The translations under genes were made by a program, and so were the position numbers. From an uncultured Bacteroidales bacterium (GTDB taxonomy: Bacteria > Bacteroidota > Bacteroidia > Bacteroidales > UBA932): DNA of 13,069 nt. Under the pieces are notes generated by a model, which was not told the DNA's origin, ran no database searches, and saw nothing but the letters and a program-made list of their open reading frames with translations. The stretch is taken from NCBI GenBank assembly GCA_910585445.1, contig CAJUEK010000057.1:1-13069 (forward strand), in the 5' to 3' direction. Below are positions 6,872-13,069 of the stretch, piece by piece (within the stretch, counting starts at the first letter, position 1; every line of letters begins with the position of its first letter).

Positions 6872-7951
6872 TTATCTGATGCCGTATTTCTTGAGAATTT
6901 TAAGCAGGGGCTTTTCTATGGAGCGCGCCCAAAGCGTGTAGCCGTGGTCTCCCGGGTGGATGCCGTCAACGGATGTCTCGTGTAGCTTGTCCGTTGCATC
7001 GGTCGTGATGAAATAAACGTCTTTGTATTTTTTCATCGCTTCGTGCATCATTTCTTCCGCTGCATCCTGCTTGGCTTTTTCGTTTTTGTCAACTGTCCGG
7101 TCGAAATTGCGTTTCTCACGATAGATTGTCTGCTGGAATATCAGTGGCTTTCCGGGATGAGCCGCCTGCAGTTTTTCGATGAAAGGGAATAGGCGTTCTT
7201 TTATCATCTCGGCGCCAGGGTTTGAAAAGGCGTCGAATACGAATGCGTCGGCTTCAACGTCGCATAGCACGTCTGCGAAATATGGTTGCATTTTGCAGTT
7301 TCCGCTGCATCCGAGGCTGAGAAACTGGAGGCCGGTGTGACGCATAAGCTGCATCGGGTAGCTCATTCCGGCGCGGCTGGTGCTGATTCCGTGGGTATAG
7401 CTTGAGCCGAATATCGCTATCCTGTGTCGGAAAGGGGAGTCTAACGGGGCGATTTCCGAGCCTTGCAGCACTCCAATTTTTGCCGAATTTATTTCACAAT
7501 ATATAGGAAGGTACAGCATGCATTCCTTTTCGGAGTTGTCCATGCTGCCTATAAGGACGATGTTTTCTCCGCTTTTCCCTGGTTTTGCTGCAGCGGATGA
7601 TGCCCAAAGCCATTTCCCGTCTTTTTTGATATAAAGGTCGTATCCTCGGTATGAGAGCGGCATTGTGTTGAGGGCGCTGTATTCCCAGCCGTATTCTGTC
7701 TTTACTGAAATTGCGTCAGAGTTGGTCTTGAACAGGACTGCAAGTCCGGCAGGGCATCTGACCTGTATGTTTTCGCTGTTTGTGAAGCCTTTGTACTTTA
7801 CGGTGTCCACACGATGATAAGGGTTTGGTGTGCCGTCAAGTATTTTTCCTATGAGATTCAGTTCGGATGCTTCTGTGAATTGCCACTGGTCCTGGGCTAT
7901 TGCCGTTGTGGCGGACATTGCGAGTGCGATGATAAGGGCTATACGTTTCAT
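6872..7951 (-). CDS. Secreted SGNH/GDSL hydrolase with GxDLY N-terminal domain
   Basis: Probably an exported esterase, removing acyl groups such as acetyl from a glycan or related substrate; the substrate is not determined. Of 359 residues, the first 19 form a signal peptide (MKRIALIIALAMSATTAIA, cleavage before QDQ). An N-terminal beta-sandwich (about 25-165) contains RGYDLYIKKDGKW, the hallmark of the GxDLY domain found before SGNH domains in Bacteroidetes. The catalytic domain (about 175-350) has block I IFGSSYTHG with nucleophile Ser184, SLGCSGN (212-218) with an oxyanion glycine, VFDAFSN with Asn244, and DGIHPGDHGY with Asp329 and His332. The triad appears complete. The gene stands alone, bracketed on both sides by hairpin repeat arrays, with no polysaccharide-utilisation partners (SusC/D) visible. 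Cysteines at 215, 219 and 230 could form a disulphide after export. Confidence 0.88.
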   Translation of the reverse strand: MKRIALIIALAMSATTAIAQDQWQFTEASELNLIGKILDGTPNPYHRVDTVKYKGFTNSENIQVRCPAGLAVLFKTNSDAISVKTEYGWEYSALNTMPLSYRGYDLYIKKDGKWLWASSAAAKPGKSGENIVLIGSMDNSEKECMLYLPIYCEINSAKIGVLQGSEIAPLDSPFRHRIAIFGSSYTHGISTSRAGMSYPMQLMRHTGLQFLSLGCSGNCKMQPYFADVLCDVEADAFVFDAFSNPGAEMIKERLFPFIEKLQAAHPGKPLIFQQTIYREKRNFDRTVDKNEKAKQDAAEEMMHEAMKKYKDVYFITTDATDKLHETSVDGIHPGDHGYTLWARSIEKPLLKILKKYGIR

Positions 7952-7971
7952 GTGTGTTGAAAATTACTTCA

Positions 7972-7979
7972 CAAAAATA
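7972..7979 (-). promoter_or_regulatory. -7 promoter box of the esterase gene
   Basis: On the minus strand TATTTTTG fits TAnnTTTG exactly, 20 bases before the esterase ATG, implying a short leader. The region is T-rich, so a chance match is possible, and no -33 TTTG lies at the expected distance. Confidence 0.4.
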
Positions 7980-8045
7980 ATCAAAAAACTGTTGGGCCGG
8001 CTTGGCATCACACAAATTTGCTGTAATGGTTAGCCTGGCTTATGT

Positions 8046-8420
8046 GGTTCCCAATGTGCATTTTGTTGTCCCGTTGGGAACTATGTGTTTTTGTAATGTG
8101 TTGATGTCCATGTTGTTATGCTTCGTGATGGTTCCCGATGTGTCATTTTTTTGCCTGTTGGGAACTTCCTTGTTGTGTAATCATTTGGTTGTGAATATGT
8201 TATGTTTTGGTGAGGTTCCCAATGTGCATTGCATTGTCCCGTTGGGAACCTCATGCTTTCGTAATGTCTTGATATGCAGGTTGTTGTGTTTACCTATGGT
8301 TCCCAACCTGTCATCTTTTTATCTGTTGGGAACTTCCTTGTTGTGCAATTTGTTGGTTGTTAGTGTCTTATGTTTTAGCTTGGTTCCCAATGTGCCATCC
8401 GTTGTCCCGTTGGGAACCAA
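8046..8420 (+). repeat. Hairpin repeat array 2 (five units, exact 84-bp period)
   Basis: Five 37-base units start at 8046, 8130, 8214, 8298 and 8382, each exactly 84 bases after the last. Each has a left arm near GGTTCCCAA, a 19-base loop and a right arm near TTGGGAACC. Units 1, 3 and 5 (type A) share loops such as TGTGCATTTTGTTGTCCCG; units 2 and 4 (type B) have loops such as TGTGTCATTTTTTTGCCTG. Spacers alternate in the same way, giving a 168-base dimer. The arms of unit 3 extend to 12 perfect pairs (TGAGG...CCTCA) and those of unit 5 to 11 (TTGG...CCAA), with different but complementary outer bases. The array lies upstream of both flanking divergent genes. It is G+T-rich on the plus strand, with an open frame of 28 codons per unit from ATG 8002 or 8026 to 8463. 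It is not a CRISPR, because the spacers are homologous. The function is unknown to me. Confidence 0.93.
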
Positions 8421-8625
8421 AATGACAGTGTGTCTGCATTATTGTCAGAATTATAATAGGTAATGTTTATTGTTTGCATGGCTATGGCGAATGTAGCCAA
8501 GATTTTTAAGTGCATTGCGTAAGGATGGTGAAAACATCTGATGGAGGAGGCATGAGCCAGTTCAGCGATTGCCTGCCAATTTGCGCATGTCGGGAACCGC
8601 GCGGGGCTATTGTCTTTCGTTAGAC

Positions 8626-8656
8626 TTTCATAATTGCTGTAAATTTACTACTTTCG
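8626..8656 (+). promoter_or_regulatory. Candidate promoter of the OPA transporter gene
   Basis: TTTC at 8626-8629, a 19-base spacer and TACTTTCG at 8649-8656 fit the TTTG-N19-TAnnTTTG pattern with one mismatch in each box. It would give a leader of about 70 bases. The remainder of the gap from 8421 to 8732 shows no gene, terminator or RNA that I can recognise. Confidence 0.4.
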
Positions 8657-8732
8657 CTTTCGCAAATCTTGGGAGCGGGAATATGATGCTAATCCAAGGT
8701 TGGCAAGAAGAGAATAATTATTTTGAAAATCT

Positions 8733-10109
8733 ATGAGTTTATACTCATTTTACAGGATAAGCAAGCCTTCTGAGGCAAAGGTGCCTGAGGATAGGGTGGA
8801 CGGGACTTACAAGTCCTTGAGGAACAGGACGTTTTGGGGCGTTACAATGGCTTATAGCCTTTATTATGTATGCCGTATGAGCCTCAGTGTCATTAAGCAG
8901 CCGCTTATAGATGAGGGGGTGCTGACTGCCGGACAGCTTGGTCTTGTCGGCTCCGCATTGCTTTTCGTTTATGCCGTGGGCAAGTTTCTCAACGGATTCA
9001 TCGCAGACTACTGCAATATACGCCGTTTCATGGCTACAGGACTGCTCCTGTCTTCTGTCGCCAATCTTCTGATGGGGTTGCTGGGCCTGTTTCATGGCTC
9101 ATATGGGTTGCCACAGGTGGTCATTTTGCTGTCTTTTGCTTTTCTTTGGGGGGCAAACGGATGGATGCAGTCTATGGGGGCTCCTCCTGGTGTCATAAGT
9201 CTTTCCCGCTGGTTTCCGCAGTCAAAGCGGGGGACGTGGTATGGCATTTTCAGCGCCAGCCCTTATCTTGGGGAGACCTTGTCTTTCATTGCCACTGCTG
9301 CGGTTGTCGGTGCTTTCGGGTGGCAGTACGGCTTCATTTCTGCTGCGGTAGCCGGGTTTGTCGGTTCGGCGGTCATTCTTCTGTTCGTGTCTGATACTCC
9401 TGAGAGCCGCGGGCTTCCGTCTGTGCAGAAACTTTCTGGAGAATCACTTACCAAAGAGGACAAGATGCCGACAAAGGAATTGCAGAAACTGATTCTCAGG
9501 CATCCAGGGATATGGGTAATAGCCGTTTCGAGTGCTTTCATTTATATCACCAAATATGCGGTGGCGGGATGGGGAGTGCTGTTTCTTCAGAAAGCCGGAG
9601 GGTTTTCATTGGAAGATGCTTCCAGGGTCATAGCTTTCTCAGCCGCTTTCGGGGTGCTTGGCACTGTGCTGGCCGGATGGCTCTCGGACACGGTGTTCAG
9701 GGGCGATAGGGTAAAGCCCGCCATTGTGTCCGGTGTTTTGGGAACTTTGTCATTGGGATTTTTCTTGTTTGCCGGCGGGGGCTTTTTCCTTAATATCTTT
9801 TATGTATCTTTGTTCAGCCTTTCCACGGGAGTGCTGTATTGCATTGTGGCCGGACTGATGGCAGTTGACATTGTGCCGCGTAAGGCTACGGGGGCAGCGC
9901 TCGGCATAGTCGGCATATCAAGTTATGTGGCTGCCGGGCTGCAGGACATCACAAGCGGATACCTTATACAGGGGTTCATGGGACCTGGCGGGACGGACAT
10001 GTATGATTTCGGGCCTGTGTCATGGTTCTGGATGGCCGCTTCCGTGGTATCTTTTGCGCTGCCTGTGATGAACTGGAAGAAAATGAAGCATAAGCATGAA
10101 TCTGCATGA
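8733..10109 (+). CDS. OPA-family MFS transporter (GlpT/UhpT-like)
   Basis: Inner-membrane antiporter of the organophosphate:phosphate family, which imports a phosphorylated compound such as a sugar phosphate or glycerol-3-phosphate in exchange for phosphate. The 458-residue protein has about 12 membrane segments. The family signature WGANGWMQSMGAPP (139-152) is followed by RWFPQSKRGTW (159-169). Arg48 in YYVCRMS (44-50) aligns with phosphate-binding Arg45 of GlpT. The second half contains GWLSDTVFRGDR, near-identical to GlpT. By alignment from memory, the second phosphate-binding arginine of GlpT (Arg269) is replaced by Lys274 in YITKYAVAGW, and the central histidine region reads FSASPYLGE without histidine, so the substrate may not be that of GlpT or UhpT. 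A sensor role like UhpC is possible, but no uhpAB-like partners are visible. malQ follows after 49 bases, suggesting co-transcription. Confidence 0.88.
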   Translation: MSLYSFYRISKPSEAKVPEDRVDGTYKSLRNRTFWGVTMAYSLYYVCRMSLSVIKQPLIDEGVLTAGQLGLVGSALLFVYAVGKFLNGFIADYCNIRRFMATGLLLSSVANLLMGLLGLFHGSYGLPQVVILLSFAFLWGANGWMQSMGAPPGVISLSRWFPQSKRGTWYGIFSASPYLGETLSFIATAAVVGAFGWQYGFISAAVAGFVGSAVILLFVSDTPESRGLPSVQKLSGESLTKEDKMPTKELQKLILRHPGIWVIAVSSAFIYITKYAVAGWGVLFLQKAGGFSLEDASRVIAFSAAFGVLGTVLAGWLSDTVFRGDRVKPAIVSGVLGTLSLGFFLFAGGGFFLNIFYVSLFSLSTGVLYCIVAGLMAVDIVPRKATGAALGIVGISSYVAAGLQDITSGYLIQGFMGPGGTDMYDFGPVSWFWMAASVVSFALPVMNWKKMKHKHESA

Positions 10110-10158
10110 TGTTGCGCGGCTTGCTTTCCTTTGATTTATAACACTAACACATACATTA

Positions 10159-12792
10159 ATGAAACTGATAGTAACAATTGAATACAGGACACGATGGGGT
10201 GAGGAACTTGTCTGTTGTCTTGGAGACAGGCGCATACGCATGACGTATGTCTCTGACGGAATATGGCAGGGTGAGGCCGCCCGCTTCAGCCCGGACCGGG
10301 TCTGGGAATACTGGTATGAAGTCGTGAAGGACGGCAAGACGATACGCCGTGAATGGAAAAAACGACGTTTTGCTTATCCTAAGTTCTTGAAGTCCAAGGT
10401 GCTTTGTCTGCGTGACAGGTGGATTGACCGGCCGTATGACGCTCCGTTCTTGTCGTCTGCGTTTACCGGGTCCATCTTGAGGCGAGGTAAGGATACGCCT
10501 GCTGTGAAAGCTGCAATTGCAGATGTTTATGCAAGTGACAGGCAGGCCAATGTGGTCTTTAGCATATCAGCTCCGTCCATAAAGCCTGATGAGGTGCTTG
10601 CCATTGCCGGCAGTTCGGATATGCTGGGAAACTGGAACCGCATCATTCCTATGGAGTCCTTCCTGTTTCCGGAATGGAATGTCGGGCTTTATGCTGACGC
10701 TCCGTTCGAGTACAAGTTTCTTATCGCTGATGCAGATACCCTGGAGCCTTTGTTCTGGGAGGATGGCCCGAACCGGTATTTCTCAGATTTGCCGGGAGAG
10801 GATGAAACAGTCATTTCTGTGGAAGAGGGCGCTGATTTCAGGGGGCATGCATGGAAAGGCGCGGGAACGGCCATTCCTGTGTTCTCGTTGCGCAGTGAGG
10901 ATGATTTTGGCGTAGGCGAGTTCTATGACCTCAAGAAAATGGTTGACTGGGCAGCTGCGACTGGACAGAGTGTGCTTCAGCTGCTTCCGATAAATGATAC
11001 CACGATGAGCGGCACATGGGAGGATTCTTATCCGTACAACCCCAATTCTACATTTGCCCTCCATCCGCAGTACATCAATCTTCCTGCGGCAGGCGTTAAG
11101 GTGGATGAACAGTACAAGGAGCTGCAGGCTGAGCTGAATGCCCTCGGGCAGATTGATTATGAGCGTGTCAACAAGGCGAAGATAGAACTTTTGAGAAAAG
11201 CCTATTCAAGGACCTATACATATCTTTCACGCAAAGATGAGTTCATTTTGTTCGTGGAGAGGAACAAGAAGTGGCTTTATCCTTATGCCATGTTCTGCGT
11301 GTTGCGTGACAAGTTCGGTACGGCTGACTTCTCGCAATGGGGCAAGATTTGGCAGACGTTTGACAAAAAGTGGATTGACCCGCTTTATAATCAACGCAAG
11401 AAGGATGTGGAGTTCTGGTATTTTGTCCAGTATCATCTTGACAGGCAGCTGTCGGAGGTATGTGACTATGCGCATTCCAAAGGTGTGATTTTCAAGGGGG
11501 ACCTTCCTATTGGCGTAAGCCGTACAAGTGTGGATGCCTGGCTTTATCCGGAATTGTTCCATATGGACTCGCAGGCCGGTGCTCCGCCTGACGCATTTTC
11601 TGAATTCGGGCAGAACTGGGGTTTCCCGACGTACAATTGGGAGCGGATGGCCAAGGACGGATTCGCGTGGTGGAAGGCCCGCCTGGCCAAGATGTCAGAG
11701 TATTTCGATGCATTCCGCATAGACCATATTCTCGGCTTTTTCAGGATATGGGAGATTCCTTCAGATGCTGTTCACGGACTTTTGGGGCATTTCAATCCGG
11801 CTATGCCTTATTCTGCAGATGAACTTGCTGCTTTGGGTTTTGAGGTCCGGGATGGAAGATGGGTGTCACCTCTCTTGGATGACAATGTGCTGTACGGCAT
11901 TTTCGGGGACCTTGCTGAGGATGTGAAGGAGAACTTTATCAGGAACGGACGCCTGATTCCTGAGTATAGCGTGCAGAGGAATGTGACTGAGCTGCTTTCG
12001 GGAGATGATGAAAGGACGTCTTGTCTCAGGGAAGGGCTTTGGGCTCTTATTGATGATGTGCTTTTTGTAGAGGACCCGGTGCAGAAAGGCTATTATCATC
12101 CGCGTATCAGTGCGCATTCCACTTATGTTTACCGTTCGCTGGATGCAGGCAGAAGAAGTGCGTTCGAGAGGCTGTATGATGATTTCTTTTATAGGCGTCA
12201 CAATGATTTCTGGCGTGAGTCGGCCATGATGAAACTGCCGGAACTGTTGGATTCTACGGGTATGCTTGCCTGCGGTGAGGATCTCGGTATGATTCCGGCC
12301 TGTGTGCCTGAGGTGATGGATTCGCTCAGGATTCTGTCTCTGGAGATACAGAGAATGCCGAAATCTGTGACTGAGACGTTTGCCGATCCTGCCAATTACC
12401 CTTACCTGTCGGTATGTACTACATCGACGCATGACATGAACCCTATCCGTGCATGGTGGGAAGAGGACGGATGGCTTACTGAGCGTTTCTGGCAGGAGGT
12501 AATCGGAGGTGAGGGGGCTGCGCCGGCTTTCTGTGAGCCTTGGATATGCCGCCGTATCCTTGAGCAGCATCTTATGTCGCCGGCTATGCTCACGGTGCTT
12601 CCTCTGCAGGACTGGCTTTCTATGGACGGTGAGCTGAGGTTCAGTGACCCGGAGGGTGAAAGGATAAATGTTCCTGCCAATTCGCGGCATTATTGGCGCT
12701 ACCGTATGCATATCACGCTTGAGGAGCTTGCTTCGCAAGACGGTTTCAATGAAATTGTACGCAAGATGATAAAGGACAGCGGGCGCTGCTGA
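10159..12792 (+). CDS. malQ: 4-alpha-glucanotransferase, DPE2-type with two CBM20 domains
   Basis: GH77 amylomaltase (EC 2.4.1.25) that transfers alpha-1,4-glucan segments between maltooligosaccharides, releasing glucose; no signal peptide, so cytoplasmic. The 877-residue protein has two N-terminal starch-binding CBM20 domains (about 1-100 and 130-230; the second shows LAIAGSSDMLGNWN at 147-160 and FEYKFLI at 183-189) and a catalytic domain from about 235. Catalytic residues are visible: nucleophile Asp522 in FRIDH, acid/base Glu707 in CGEDLG, and Asp759 in STHD. An insertion of about 150 residues separates the nucleophile from the acid/base motif (about 540-690), as in plant DPE2, and the size fits that branch rather than the short MalQ (about 500-700). 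The start MKLIVTIEYRT opens the first CBM20 strand. The gene lies 49 bases after the OPA transporter with no clear promoter and is followed by a strong terminator. Confidence 0.95.
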   Translation: MKLIVTIEYRTRWGEELVCCLGDRRIRMTYVSDGIWQGEAARFSPDRVWEYWYEVVKDGKTIRREWKKRRFAYPKFLKSKVLCLRDRWIDRPYDAPFLSSAFTGSILRRGKDTPAVKAAIADVYASDRQANVVFSISAPSIKPDEVLAIAGSSDMLGNWNRIIPMESFLFPEWNVGLYADAPFEYKFLIADADTLEPLFWEDGPNRYFSDLPGEDETVISVEEGADFRGHAWKGAGTAIPVFSLRSEDDFGVGEFYDLKKMVDWAAATGQSVLQLLPINDTTMSGTWEDSYPYNPNSTFALHPQYINLPAAGVKVDEQYKELQAELNALGQIDYERVNKAKIELLRKAYSRTYTYLSRKDEFILFVERNKKWLYPYAMFCVLRDKFGTADFSQWGKIWQTFDKKWIDPLYNQRKKDVEFWYFVQYHLDRQLSEVCDYAHSKGVIFKGDLPIGVSRTSVDAWLYPELFHMDSQAGAPPDAFSEFGQNWGFPTYNWERMAKDGFAWWKARLAKMSEYFDAFRIDHILGFFRIWEIPSDAVHGLLGHFNPAMPYSADELAALGFEVRDGRWVSPLLDDNVLYGIFGDLAEDVKENFIRNGRLIPEYSVQRNVTELLSGDDERTSCLREGLWALIDDVLFVEDPVQKGYYHPRISAHSTYVYRSLDAGRRSAFERLYDDFFYRRHNDFWRESAMMKLPELLDSTGMLACGEDLGMIPACVPEVMDSLRILSLEIQRMPKSVTETFADPANYPYLSVCTTSTHDMNPIRAWWEEDGWLTERFWQEVIGGEGAAPAFCEPWICRRILEQHLMSPAMLTVLPLQDWLSMDGELRFSDPEGERINVPANSRHYWRYRMHITLEELASQDGFNEIVRKMIKDSGRC

Positions 12793-12832
12793 TTCTATAC
12801 TGCTTGGGCTTGCATTGTCTGAGAATGCTTTG

Positions 12833-12871
12833 ACAGGGCTGAACCGGAAGACAGGTTCAGCCCTGTTTTTT
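12833..12871 (+). terminator. Intrinsic terminator after malQ
   Basis: ACAGGGCTGAACC (12833-12845) pairs perfectly over 13 bases with GGTTCAGCCCTGT (12854-12866) around the loop GGAAGACA, followed directly by a run of T. It lies 40 bases after the malQ stop. Confidence 0.93.
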
Positions 12872-12903
12872 CTGTTTCTTTAAATTATTTTTCTGTTTCT
12901 TTA
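12867..12903 (+). repeat. 16-bp direct repeat downstream of the terminator
   Basis: TTTTTCTGTTTCTTTA occurs at 12867-12882 and 12888-12903, a 21-base period overlapping the terminator T-tract. It is probably a small slippage or duplication product. The remaining gap to 13048 is AT-rich with no clear feature. Confidence 0.7.
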
Positions 12904-13048
12904 CTTTTCATGGCGGAATAAAGATTCCGTAGCAAGAAATTTCTCTTTTTTATATCACGAATTTCTTTTTCTTACAACGTCTCAGGCTGGATGTAGTGAC
13001 CTTTGTCATTGAAGCGGAATAGTCCGGTTCATAAAAAACAAAAACGAT

Positions 13049-13069
13049 ATGAAAGAAGAAAGAGAAGTG
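13049..13069 (+). CDS. Possible start of a gene running off the window
   Basis: ATG at 13049 opens seven codons (MKEEREV) to the end of the window after an A-rich stretch (about 13031-13044) that could help translation start. The distance from the terminator and the strand fit a new transcription unit, but there is too little sequence to identify it or be sure it is coding. Confidence 0.3.

Noticed and set aside
8046..8420. Array 2 as a CRISPR (37-base repeats, 47-base spacers)
   Set aside because: Spacers are homologous to each other in an alternating pattern, the repeat loops vary, and no cas gene is nearby.
8046..8420. Array 2 as integron attC sites
   Set aside because: The arms do not fit the GTTRRRY core, no integrase or gene cassettes are present, and units are only 84 bases apart.
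8589..8596. CGGGAACC as a sixth decayed hairpin unit after array 2
   Set aside because: It is out of the 84-base phase and has no paired arm or loop similarity.
11866..12738. Minus-strand frame of 290 codons within malQ
   Set aside because: It lies entirely antisense to the GH77 catalytic domain, whose motifs are intact.

Overview
The window looks like a chromosomal segment of a Bacteroidales (Bacteroidetes) bacterium. The gene families fit this: a DPE2-type 4-alpha-glucanotransferase with two N-terminal CBM20 domains, a secreted GxDLY-type SGNH hydrolase, and a U32 protein coupled to a polyprenyl synthase. Several intergenic regions also carry the TAnnTTTG -7 box typical of this phylum. No ribosomal or tRNA genes are present. 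Assignments are from motif reading alone; no database search was run.

Left part (1-4020): a decayed transposase-like fragment lies at the left edge on the minus strand. It is followed by an orphan rmlA (glucose-1-phosphate thymidylyltransferase, +). A bidirectional hairpin terminator separates rmlA from a convergent two-gene minus-strand operon, a short-chain polyprenyl diphosphate synthase followed by a U32-family Fe-S protein, which overlap as ATGA. Middle part (4021-6652): divergent from that operon are rsgA (ribosome-assembly GTPase) and a MATE transporter, both +.

Accessory-looking part (6653-8732): a secreted SGNH esterase (-) is bracketed by two intergenic arrays of one hairpin repeat family. 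Each unit is 37 nt: a 9-nt arm, a 19-nt loop and a 9-nt complementary arm. Units recur every 84 bp, five times on the right and two and a half times on the left. The arms differ between the arrays, but paired positions change together. This is the most unusual signal in the window. The same 84-bp (28-codon) phase is also open in one plus-strand frame in both arrays, so a structural and a coding explanation both need testing.

Right part (8733-13069): an OPA-family organophosphate/phosphate antiporter and the large MalQ/DPE2 enzyme lie in tandem (+, 49 bp apart), suggesting linked use of sugar phosphates and alpha-glucans. A strong terminator follows malQ. The last 21 bases may be the start of another gene.
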